Assembly (NCBI GenBank): GCA_025084515.1 | Contig: JAJAGP010000569.1 | Location: 1-64,000 of the forward strand | Origin: Ancistrus triradiatus | Taxonomy: Eukaryota > Chordata > Actinopteri > Siluriformes > Loricariidae | Reading direction: 5' to 3' | DNA length: 64,000 nucleotides | In this document: positions 36,569 to 49,700 of the stretch, one piece after another | How positions within the stretch are numbered: the first letter of the stretch is position 1 | How the letters are laid out: the number at the start of each line of letters is the position of its first letter | Program-made: the position numbers and the translations under genes | The notes under the pieces: generated by a model | The model's database searches: none | What the model was told of the DNA's origin: nothing | What the model saw: only the letters and a program-made list of their open reading frames with translations

Positions 36569-39500
36569 AGTCTCGCAGAGAAAGAGAAATGATGAATTCT
36601 GCCTCACACCGGAGTGCATCGAAGCAGGTAGACTCGACATATCACATATGAACGTCATGTGTCTATAACAATGTTGCCAATGTTTAAATACATTGTAAAT
36701 ACAGTGCTCAAAAAAATAAAGGGAACACTTAAACAACACAATATAACTCCAAGTAAATCAAACTTCTGTGAAATCAAATTGTCCAGTTATAAAGCAACAC
36801 TGATTGACAATCAATTTCACATGCTGTTGTGCAAATGGAATAGACAACAGGTGGAAATTCTTGGCAATTAGCAAGACACACTCAATAAAGGAGTGGTTCT
36901 GCAGGTGGGGACCACAGACCACTTCTCAGTACCTATGCTTTCTGGCTGATGTTTTGGTCACTTTTGAATGTTGGTGGTGCTTTCACACTCGTGGTAGCAT
37001 GAGACGGACTCTACAACCCACACAAGTGGCTCAGGTAGTGCAGCTCATCCATGATGGCACATCAATGCGAGTTGTGGGCAAGAAGGTTTGCGGTGTCTGT
37101 CAGAGTAGTGTCCAGAGGCTGGAGGCGCTACCAGGAGACGTGGAGGAGGCCATAGGAGGGCAACAACCCAGCAGCAAGACCGCTACCTCCGCCTTTGTGC
37201 AAGGAGGAACAGGAGGAGCATTGCCAGAGCCCTGCAAAATGACCTCCAGCAGGCCCCAAAATGTGCATGTTGTCTGCACAAACAGTTAGAAAAACCGACG
37301 TCCACAGATGGGGGTTTGTCCTCATAGTTCAACACCGTGCAGGTCGCTTGGCATTTGCCAGAGAACACCAGGATTGGCAAATTCACCACTGGTGCCCTGT
37401 GCTCTTCACAGATGAAAGCAGGTTCACACTGAGCACATGTGACAGACGTGACAGAGTCTGGAGACGCCGTGGAGAGCGATCTGCTGCCTGCAACATTCTT
37501 CAGCATGACCGGTTTGGCAGTGGGTCAGTAATGGTGTGGGGGTGGCATTTCTTTGGAGGGCCGCACAGCCCTCCATGTGCTCGCCAGAAGTAGCCTGACT
37601 GCCATTAGGTACCGAGATGAGATCCTCAGATCCCTTGTGAGACCATATGCTGGTGCGGTTGGCCCTGGGTTCCTCCTAATGCAGGACAGTGCTAGACCCT
37701 CGTGTGGCTGGAGTGTGTCAGCAGTTCCTGCAAGATGAAGGCATTGAAGCTATGGACTGACCCGCCTGTTCCCCAGACCTGAATCCGATTGAGCACATCT
37801 GGGACTTCATGTCTCGCTCCATCCACCAATGTCACGTTGCACCACAGACTGTCCAGGAGTTGGCGGATGCTTTAGTCCAGGTCTGGGAGGAGATCCCTGA
37901 GGAGACCATCCGCCACCTCATCAGGAGCATGCCCAGGCATTGTAGGGAGGTCATACAGGCACGTGGAGGCCACACACAATATTGAGCCTCATTTTGACTT
38001 GATTTAAGGACATTACATCAAAGTGGTATCAGCCTGTAGTGTGTTTTTCCACTTTAATTTTGTGTGTGACTCCAAATTCAGGCCTCCATTGGTTAATAAA
38101 TTTGATTTCCATTGATGATTTTTGTGTGATTTTGTTGTCAGCACATTCAGCTTTGTACAGAACAAAGTATTCAATGAGAATATTTCATTCATTCAGATCT
38201 AGGATGTGTTATTTCAGTGTTCCCTTTATTTTTTGAGCAGTGTATATACAGCATTACTATTGCTATGCATTTCAATTTTAATACTACTAGGTGTCAAGTG
38301 TGTACATAATTAACCCCCTACTATATGAAGCAGCTTCTGTGACTCAGAAGTAAGCTGCTGAAAACAGCATTTCATGAGGACCTGGGTTCGCATCCCAGTC
38401 AGGACTTTCAATGAGAAGCATGATTGGTTTCAATACAAAGTCTTTTGGTGAACTGGTAGCCTGTCCAGACTGTCAATGTGCCTGCACCCAGTGAATTGCA
38501 AGATGACTAGAATAAGCGAGGATAAAATGGGACACTTTGCATTTAATATACAGTGGGGCAATAAAGTATTTAGTCAGCCACTGATTGTGCAAGTTCTCCT
38601 ACTTAGAAAGATGAGAGAGGTCTGTAATTCTCATCATAGGTACACTTCAACTATGAGAAACAAAATGAGAAAAAAAATCCAGGAAATCACATTGTAGGAT
38701 TTTTAAAGAATTTAATTGTAAATCATGGTGGAAAATAAGTATTTGGTCCCCCACGAACAAGCAAGATTTCTGGCTCACACAGAACTGTAACTTCTTCTTT
38801 AGGAAGCTCTTCTGTCCTCCCCTTGTTAGCTGTATTAATGGCACCTGTTTGACCTCATTATCTGTATAAAAGACACCTGTCCACAGCCTCAAACAGTCAG
38901 ACTCCAAACTCAACCATGGCCAAGACCAAATAACTGTTGAAGGACACCAGGAAGAAAATTGTAGATCTGCACCAGGCTGGGAAGAGTGAATCTACAATAG
39001 GCAAGCAGGTTGGTGAGATTTGTATAATGAGAGTTTAAGCCAAAACCTCCTTCCATCAGTGAGAGCATTGAAGATGGAATGTGGCTGGGTCTTCCAGCAT
39101 GACAATGATCCCAAACACACCGCTCGGGCAACGGAGTGGCGGCTCTGTAAAAAGCATTTCAAGGTCCTGGAGTGGCCTAGCCAGTCTCCAGACCTCAACC
39201 CCATAGAACATTTGTGGAGGGAGTTGAAAGTCCATGTTGCCCAGCGACAGCTCCAAAACATCACTGCTCTAGAGGAGATCTGCATGGAGGAATGGGCCAA
39301 AATACCAGCTACAGTGTGTGCAAACCTGGTGAAGACTTACAGGAAACGTTTGACCTCTGTCATTGCCAACAAAGGTTATGTTACAAAGTATTGAGTTGAA
39401 CTTTTGTTAATGACCAAATACTTATTTTCCACCACACTTTACAATTAAATTCTTTAAAAATCCTACATTGTGATTTCCTGGATTTTTTTTCTCATTTTGT

Positions 39501-42500
39501 CTCTCATAGTTGAAGTGTACCTATGATGAAAATTACAGACCTCTCTCATCTTTCTAAGTAGGAGAACTTGCACAATCAGTGGCTGACTAAATATTTTTTG
39601 GCCCCACTGTATGAATGCACTTAATAGTAGAGTGTCCGATCACCATTGCTAAAGGTGAGTGGAAATAAAGAAAATCTAAAAATATCTATTAATCATACCC
39701 AAAACATTACAGACTTTTAAGTGAAGCAAATTTATCCCACCAGGTCTCCCATAATTTTTCATCAGCATAAGGAAGCATAGAGAATACACGTATAAAATGG
39801 TACAAAAGAGTGCTTACTTGCAAACTCGCAAATCGGGCAATGCCCATAAAGAAAATGCCAACATTCCACAAAAAGAATGTAAACAACAAGAACTGTAATG
39901 AACCAGTCTGGAAGATTATCCAAGCATGTTTGTGTAAACAGAAAGAAGAATGGTTAGGGAGCCACAAAAGGATCACGGTTTAAGATTTGCAGAACCTGGC
40001 AGCATTTTTTACTTAGATGCTACCTCCATGTTGGCAAACCATTTGAAAGTTATGCAAGAAGAATTTTCTTTATCTCTAACCACAAATGCAAGTACCTAAC
40101 CACAAATTTATGTCAACGTATTAGTATACATTGCACTATGGACACCATAGAATAGAAAGTACCATAGACTGCCAGCTAGTCAAGATCTGCAAAAAGCTAC
40201 AGCTGGGTAATAGTTGGATTCAAGCAGGTCTAGGGTATGAAATGTACATCGGAATTCACACAAAAATAGATTTTTTAACATGGCAATTCAAGTCCCTGAT
40301 CTAAACTCTATTCAAATACTGCTAGTTAAGACCCTGATCTAGAGAAATTCTACAAAATTTTTAAGCGTTATAAGAGAACACTCGGTGCTGTTACAAAGAT
40401 CACACCAATCATTAATTGCAGGGGACTCCAATGATTGTCACCAGTGGTAGCATTTTATTTCATTTACTGATTACGTCAATTAAAGGTTAAATTTCCATTA
40501 TAAGGGGTGTCTATAAAGTAAGTCCCACATTAATAAATGTATTACTCACCAACTAACGTACATCTATGCTGCCCAAGGAGGTTGGGTTCCTTTTTGAGTC
40601 TTGGTCCTCCCAAGGTTTCTTCCTCATAATGCTTAGGGAGTTTTTCCTTGCCACTGTCGCTTAGGCTTGCTGAATTTGGGATTGGACGTATATATTAGGA
40701 GATTATTGCTTGGAGACAATGCTCCATTGTAAAAAGTGCTATATAAATAAATCTGACTTGACATGAGAACATGTTTTAAGATTTCTAGAAGCACATGGAG
40801 CCTAGGTTTTTATTCACATTATAGTGTATTGATTCAACGACAACCCCATAGACACCCCTTATTTACATTTACATTTACAGCATTTAGCAGACGCCCTTAT
40901 CCAGAGCGACTTACAATTGATACATTCTTACAATCCAAGCAATTGTGGGTTAAGGGCCTTGCTCAAGGACCCAACAGTGGCAGCTTGGCAGAGGTGGGAT
41001 TTGAACCCTGGACCTTCTGGTCCATAGTCCAGAACCTTACCCCCTAGGCTACCACAGTCCCAGTTGTGAGTCATACATATACATGTTTACCAATGGTGAC
41101 ACGTTTGGTGCTAGCTAACTGGTCTTAATGAACAAACTATGTGATTTAAGACATAGCTTACATTATTGTCTGCGTGACATCTAGCCGGCTCCATCCTGAA
41201 CAAAATGGACCCCACCACCAACCCATGTGACGACTTCTACCAGTACGCCTGTGGGGGTTGGCTCAGAGAGCACCCCATTCCAGAAGATTCCTCCAGCTAT
41301 GGGATCTACCCCTGGCTCCGGCAGAATGTGGACCTTAAGCTCAAAGGTGAGGAGCTGTGAATTTGTTTTAGGGGCATATTTATTGAAGTGGCTGCTGATG
41401 TGTTGACTGTATCGTAGAGCTTCTGGAGCAGCCCACTGTAGCAGGGGATATTGAAGCAGTCAAGAAGGCCAAGATGCTCTACCGGTCATGCATGAATGAA
41501 AGTGAGTAAAAGATCAGCAAAATGTCACATTAATTGCACAGTACTAGAACCTTAAGATCTTCATTACATTCTAGTGGTGACAAATACAAAAAGCAGGATG
41601 CAGTACTTTGGTCACAGACGTAGGCAAGCACAGGGTCAGAACCAAATACCTTAAACACTAACTCTGCAGCGGGACTGTGACCAACAAATCCATTAACTTT
41701 AGCCTACCTGTTATTACAGGTGCTGAATAAACCCATTTCTTCCCTGAAATTACAAGGCACTAAACGTGACCTCATCTGGGATGCTTCTAATGATGGGTCT
41801 GGTATATCCAATCTGTCCAGAATGTTATTCCGCATTTTGCTTTCCAAACATGTGGGCAGCATATCTGGTTTAGAGGCTTTAGCAGGATCATAGTTGAATT
41901 AGCTCATCTATTGTTTAATTAATGTTTTCTAAATTGGCGGACGGATCTGGGAAGAGTAGCATTTTCCTCTATGAAAATGCATGCTTACTGTGGAAGTCCG
42001 TCACATGCCAGTGAAACTAAACAATTTTTCAGACATTCCTCGTTGGCCTGTCATCCTGCCTTCCTCAGGCTAAGAGATCATACATGTGGCAGGGCAAGAA
42101 AGTGGTAAAAAGAGGGGAAACTCTTGCTTAGTTTACTTTTACATTGTTTTTTTGAAGACCAATCATAACACTCAGTTGTACTTAAAACCAAATTTGCTGT
42201 GCAAGGATTTCAGCATGCTGGTCACACCTTCCAACTGTGATGTAAAAAACAGATCCAAGTAAATGTATATAGGGTTGGTCAGTCTATAAATCTTTCATAG
42301 TATGGCCAGCTTCACCTGGTTTGATCCTGGTCTGCAGAAAACTTAATTTTTTGGAAATACTGCAACAACTATATCACTGTTATTAGATAATTTCCTCTGA
42401 TAGAAACACACCCAAAGTTTTATAGTTCCTGGAATCGTGGGGTGTTGAAAAGATTTCTTCAGTGGAAATATGCTTACTGCTGGGACTTTGGGTCCCATCT

Positions 42501-45500
42501 GCTCAGCTCTGTGCTTGAATTGCACTCTGCCTCACTTGTCTGTTGATTTGGAAAAATCTGCAAAATGAATTAAAGTAACTAAAACCAGACCATAGACTGC
42601 TGGTGCTACACAGAACAGGTGAATAAGAAAAAATCTTTTAATAACTATTTATTGTTCTTGTTGATGATTCAGGATGAAACTTGAAAACTATTTGATGGTT
42701 TATTTTTTTATATCCCCTTAACCCAATTCAGAGTCGGGAGCCAAGTTTGAACATTATCTATGTGGTTAATTTCAGCTGTCCTGGAGATTTTAGACTCAAA
42801 GCCTCTGCTGAAGGAGTTGAAGAAGCGTGAGTTCCGCTGGCCTGTTCTGGAGAGCGCACTGGGCGTCGAGGTCCAGTGGGACCCAAGAAAGTTTGACCTA
42901 ATACAGACACTGGCTCAGATCCGCACACAGTACAGCAAATCTGTCCTGCTGCGTCTCTACGTCTCACCAGATGACAAGAACTCCCAGCAGTACATCATCA
43001 AGGTGAGACTGAGGTGTCCACCTGCATCCATAGTTGTACACCAGGGTTCAGAAGAATACGGTGCACCACTAAGAATATAATTTATACATTTTTATAATTT
43101 ATAGAACTATTTTTACTGCAACAAAATTGTTTTACGTAGTTGAGAAAGCCTTACATTAAATATCCTGCTCATGTACCATTTCCCTTATTTATTCCAGTTA
43201 CTGTGTAATTAATTATTTTGTTAGGTAGATTAGTAACATTGACACACATATTAGTTAAAGTAGCATCTTTTCTGTGTTATGCATCATCTTTGCAACGTTT
43301 TTAATAAAATAATATTAACAACGACAATAATAATAATAATTATTTATAAGTATTACTGTTAATAGTGGTAGTACTTATTACACATCATATTATAAATCAT
43401 AATAATTATTGTTGTTTATTGTTCACATTTGGGGGGGTCTGGCATCTATAATTTAAAGTCATTTTATTAAAATGTTTTTTTAATTTAATTATATATTTTT
43501 AGCGATTATGCTCTAATTCTACTTTTTATTTTTAATACTTTTTTACTGCTTTTCTTTACTTTCCTGCTGTTTTATTAACTGTCATTCTATGTATGACAGT
43601 CTATGTATGAAAATGCTCAAAAATAATTTACTATATTATATTATATATGATATAATAGTATCTATCTAATATTAAACTGCTAGTTGTGCTATATTTATAA
43701 ATCTGTCTGAACTATTGTCTAAACTAAACTATTAACTATCAAAACAACCATCATGCAGAACATAAAAAATAAGTCCAATACATTCAATTATAATATAGAA
43801 TTATAGTCAAGTCAAGTCAGATCTATTTATATAGCGCTTTTTACAATGGAGTCCAATACATTCAATTATAATATAGAATTATAGTCAAGTCAAGTCAGAT
43901 CTATTTATATAGCGCTTTTTACAATGGAGAATGTGTCTCAAAGCAACTTTACAAGTTTAGATTATCTCCTAATAACTACGTCCAATCCCAAATTGAGCAA
44001 GCCTAGGGCGACAGTGGCAAGGAAAAACTCCCTCAGTGTTATAGGAAGAAACCTTGGGAGGACCAAGACTCTAAAAGGGACCCAACCTCCTTGGGCGGCG
44101 TAGATGATAAATTTAAGAGCGAAACTAAAGTCATGGAGTCAAAATATATACGCAATTTCCCACAGCTGCCATAATTCCATTTATTTGGCAGTACATTCAG
44201 ACATTTTAGACTTTACCATAAGTGACTTTATCATTCATGTTTTGATATTTGTCCCTTTTCTCTCAGCTGGATCAGGCGTCCTTGGCTTTATCCAGAGATG
44301 ATTACATCAGCAACAGCACTGAGGCGCAGACAGTGAGTGTAGAATACACACCACACCATGTGCAGTAGTTACTGAATGTCACACAAAGATAACTGCACTG
44401 TGATCATCACTGATCAGAATCGAGAGGCTCTGCTGAGGCTCATGGTGGATGTGGCTGTCATGCTGGGAGCCAATGAGCTGACTGCTGAGACGCAGATGAA
44501 GGCCGTGCTTAATTTTGAGATGAAACTTGCACAGGTGAAACCCTTTTTACTAGCCGATGGTTTAACGAAATAACTTGTAAAATAGCATTTGACTTCAAAT
44601 ATTGCACGTTTTGTGTGTTTTTAGATAGTGATACCTTTCGAAAACCGTACCAGCGAGAACATGTATAACAAATACAGCTTGTCCAAACTGCAGCGTACAA
44701 TCCCTGAGGTACGACCCGTCTATTCTCAATTCTTATGAGATATAAAATATACACACTTGTATTAGTTGGTCATTTTTATTCATTCATTGTGTGTGCATTT
44801 ATGCGCTACCTGTAAATCACTCTATGCTTTATCCATCGGTGGACATTCCTCATCACGTGCCGACCCCTCTGCTGAGGGAGGAGGACCATAGGCCAGTAAT
44901 AGTCTCCGTGAACTTGGAGTCATTGACCACTTTTTTCTTCATCTAAGCTGAGAGCATGCCTGAACGCAACTAACCTCATCTGACATTTCCTCCCTCAGAC
45001 ACTGCCAGTTGTGTCTGTGGAGCATCTGGCCACTCTGACTAGATATTACTTGGTTGGAGGATCATTCTGTCCACTATATGCCTTGTTGGTACTATAGCAC
45101 TTCCTGTCTGTATTAATCTTCCTATTGTAATTCATTCAAAGGATGGTGTTCACTGGATATTTTTATTGCTATATTACTCAACACCACTGTGTCACCCCAC
45201 TTTTCTGAGAATGGCTGACCATGCAAATAATGTTTTCTAAGTGGTGGTCTAGTGGCTTTTTTGTGCCATCAATATGGTGGTGGTGAAAGTCTGGGAGAAT
45301 GCTAATCAGTATCTGGTGCTGTTAGTGACCTAAAGGTTAAATTTGCAAGCTTTTATGGGTCAAGATCATGGCTCATCAGGACAACATCTGGCCATCTCGG
45401 AAATCACACTGGTGATTTGCTTTTGTATTTCATATTCATTTATATTCATAAACCCTCCTAATTAAAGATTCGCACAATTTTCACATTGGCCAAATCTTGG

Positions 45501-46746
45501 CCCAGTTCAGCTGGTAAACATGCATCCTCTTCTTTTTCCAGTGATGAACAGCATACCAGTGTCCAAAACAAACATACCCTGGTCTTTTTAGGAGGCAGTC
45601 AGTTATTTTGTACCTACAAGCTGTATTTAGCGTGTACCGGATTGCAGGTACAAGGCAAATACGTATAATTAACTGCCAAATATTCACACACATCTGAAAT
45701 TCTATTCTGTACTCTCCTCTCTACCCACCTAAATCTGTGCAGTTTAACTGGCTGGGTTACGTAAAAGCAACAATCGACTCCAAGCTCTATCCAGACTTGA
45801 CCATCTCATCCACTGAGCCAGTGATAGTACGTGCCCCTCAGTACATGAAGGACCTTTTCAAGATCCTCAATATCACCGACAGCAGGTATCCAGAGCCACA
45901 AAGCAGACACGCATTAGGCACACAGATGCCAGCAATTACATTATTAGAGCCATGTTCTGCATCCCTGTGCGGTAATAGCACGTTAATGTACTGCGTCTAC
46001 GTGCAGGTTTGGCCTGCACCTCATTTGCACTTGTAGCTTATCTGTTTTATTTAAATCTTTATTACTGCTCTGTGTTCTGAACCAGACTATTTATATAGTT
46101 ACATGTCATTTTGTACCAGCCCTCTTATCTCTGTTGATCTGCTCTTTTAGGACAGTAGCCAACTATGTGGTGTGGAGGTCCATCCTGTCCAGAGTCACGA
46201 CCCTTAGCAGGCGATTCCTCTACCGATATCTGGACTTTGCTCGTGTGAGTGAAACTCCCAGTCCATGTTTTTGTTTGCTTACTTTTTATAGACTATATGT
46301 TTTCATATGCACATGCTGAGATGTTTCTAGTAATCATGGAAAATTGAATCATTTTGATAAATGATAAGACTTGATTCCTACTTGCCGAGACTTGCCTACT
46401 TGCCGAGATTTGCCGAGATCTTAAGAACTATAATGGAAAAGAAAAAATCTGTCTTATATACATCCAATTCATGTCTGAATGACAGAAAATTAGTATGAGC
46501 GAACGCTTGTGATGCCTGTGACAGAAACAAGAATTGCAGACTTGAAAGATGTAAAGAAACATTATCATTTTTCTTCCTTTTTTGTTTCTGTTTTCTGGAA
46601 CTCAAGTTTTATACTTTAATAAAGATACAAAGATGATCATTATGTATTAAACAGTACAGTACGGTGACTATGGTGAAGTTGGGTCAACATTCAACATCCA
46701 TTTCAGTCAGGATCATGTTTCACAAATGGTAATTAAACAGTGCATT

Positions 46747-46787
<41 letters not shown>

Positions 46788-49700
46788 TATTATAAATAAA
46801 CCATAGTCTTGAAATGAACTATAAATGGCCAATAGGTTCTAGATCATACCAGACCCAGCCAAAGGCACCACCAGGACTCAAACCCCAGTCACCACAGTGG
46901 AGGCCTAGTGAACTGAAACCAAACTACTAGTGTCCTCAGTACAATATGATGTAGCTAATTTTAAGGCTTTAAATGTAATTGGTAGGATGTTGTAGTGCCT
47001 CTTAATTCACACAAATGGCAAAAGTTGTTTCTCTGAAATGTTTGCCGCCAGGTTACCACAGGTACCACCTCTCTAACTCCTCGCTGGGACAAGTGTGTGA
47101 ATTACGTGGAGAGCACGCTAATGTATGCCACTGGCCGCCTCTTCGTGGATAAGCACTTTCAGGAAGACAAGAAACATATGGTACTCCTCATTAATCCACA
47201 TGCATGTTCAATTTTTATTCAGTCTTTCCTGAACTCACACTTTGAGTTGAGCTCAAAGTGTGACGACTGTTTAAAGATAGATTTTTATGCACAACATATA
47301 CAGCATATAAAGTATATAAACCAGGCTTAAGAACACACAAGTGGCATGCACAGATTTCAGTCAGGGTAGGAGCTAAGGTGTCAAATATTAATTGCTTGTG
47401 GGATTAGTAGGGACCACTACCCCTGTAACAAAAAGCTTGGCCCTCCCTATGCCCCCCTAACTGAGGCGTGAATTACCTTGCTCTTGCCAACACACAGCAA
47501 CAATGCACATTTAGGTAGCAAGTGACTGGCTCCTTTAACATAGCCACTTTTTAAATTGTTCCAACTTTGATGTTCAAGGTTTGCTATTTAGCTGTTAAGC
47601 TCAGAACCATCTGGAAACCTGGAATCTGGATTCTGTTTCTTTTTTCCTTGAAGTGGGCATATTTCTATGGTTACATATTTTACACGGGCTTTGAGGTATT
47701 GTTAAAATGAGTTAAAATGAGCAAACCCTTGCATACCAGTTTGTGAATACCAGTAATCCCACACTTACAAAGTACATTTATTATACATGCATTACTAGCT
47801 GATTAAGGTACAACTATCTGTTCTTACTGTCCTTTGAACGTGGATTATAGCTCAAGTCTTCTTGTCACGGTTGCATGGTCTTAGTACAAATAAAGTTTCT
47901 ACTAACTTTGTCTCCATCTTGTGGCGTGTATATGATATTACGTCAGACTGAAATCGGTCATTAACAAAGAAAAGCAAAGCATCCAGTTTTACCACGCTTG
48001 TCCCGATCAGAGTTACAGGAACAGGGATTTCGGGCATTTTAATTACCCATTCGTGCCAGTGTTAAAAGGGTAAAGTATAACTGACACTAATGTTTGTGCT
48101 TTTGGAGATGGAGGAACTGATCGATGGCATCCGGTGGGCCTTCATCGATATGCTGAAGAAAGAAAATGACTGGATGGATGCAGAGACCAAGGAAAAAGCA
48201 GTAGAGAAGGTTCGTGTTGCTGTAGAAAAGAGGGAAAGAAATGCATGTTATTTTGTTCTTTCTATGTAACTCCTTGTTCTCACTCCAGGCCCACGCAGTC
48301 TTGCCGAAAGTGGGCTACCCAGAATTCATTCTGAACGATACCTACATCAATGATGACATCAAAGAGGCATGTTCTCCATTTCCTCCCTCCAATTTATGTG
48401 CAGGCCCCAATCCATTTCGGTTCTTGAACTGCACCATCTGCTCAACTGATAAAAACTCCTGTCTCACACTCTCATTTATTCATGTACAGTTGACATTCTC
48501 GGAGAAGGACTATTTTGGGAACGTGATGAAGACCCTGCGTTTCATTTCGCAGTCAGACGTCGGCTGGCTCAGGAAGACCGTGCCTCGCACAGAGTGAGTT
48601 CAGCTGTACAAGTCTCACTGGAGGGCACTGTAACACTAAACGTTTGATTTAAAACAAGCTGTGTCTCTCATTCAGGTGGTTTACCAACCCTACGACTGTC
48701 AACGCCTTCTACAGCTCTTCAACCAATCAGATCAGTAAGTGAGCTCCAAACCACCCTGATAAGTTGCATTACCTTGCTATGACCTATAATTACACCTTGT
48801 CTGCATTTAGTTGGTCTATAAATTCCATTTATGTATTAATAACCTAAGCTCTATATCTCAGTTTCTGAGCCAAAAGAAATAACTGAATAGATAATTATGT
48901 TATCAATTATTTAAAATATAGGTGATTCAAATATTTTTTTTTAAGGATTTCCCGCAGGAGAGCTTCAAAAGCCATTCTTCTGGGGACTAACCTACCCTCG
49001 GTGAGAGCTCACACATTCACCCAAGACTATAATTTCTATTTTGTTTCATTCTGAATAGACATTATAACATTGTTCAACAGGTCCTTAAGTTATGGAGCCA
49101 TTGGTGTAATTGTTGGACATGAGCTGACCCACGGCTTTGACAACAATGGTAAGGTATTATTGTTAAGGTACTATCCTTAAACAAAGTCCATAGAGAATTG
49201 GTTTGCCAACTTTGATTGAGAACTTCTCTGGCTTGCACAGAGCCTTGACCTCAACTCCATCAGACACCTTGAAAATGCAATTGAGTGAACCAGGGCTTAT
49301 TGTCTAACACCAGAAGCTGTCCTGACAGTCATGTCCATGTTAAAAATTTAATGGAACGCCCTTTTAAAATAACAAGGGCTGTTGTAGCAGGTGAGGGGCA
49401 GACTGGATACTAATACCATTGTTTTGGAGGTAATGTTTTGGTTGTCCAAAAACGTTTGTCTGTATAGTGTACATAACAGCATTAGCAAACCCCCTCAAAA
49501 TCAGTGTTGGGGCAGATACTCAAAATGGTAATCTATTTTAATCACTACTTAGTTGGCAATCCCAGAAATCAATAAAGCTGATTTACTGCTTAAATTTGTG
49601 TCAATAACAATGATGAACATGTACATTTTGACTGTCACCCAGACAAAATATGTAACCATATGAACTGTACTTTGTTCCCTCGACAATCAAGCGCCCTCAC

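Noticed and set aside
37183..37506. Reverse open frames of about 100 codons inside 36702-38242
   Set aside because: They are antisense shadows of the Tc1 transposase on the + strand.
45001..45110. Possible extra phex exon (ACTGCCAGTTGTGTCTGTGG...)
   Set aside because: Exons 8 and 9 already join in phase as IPE-FNWLGY, matching PHEX with no missing residues.
48241..48597. 118-codon single open frame taken as one long phex exon
   Set aside because: The middle 41 codons are absent from the PHEX family alignment and are bounded by GC and AG, so I treat it as an intron (kept as a finding).
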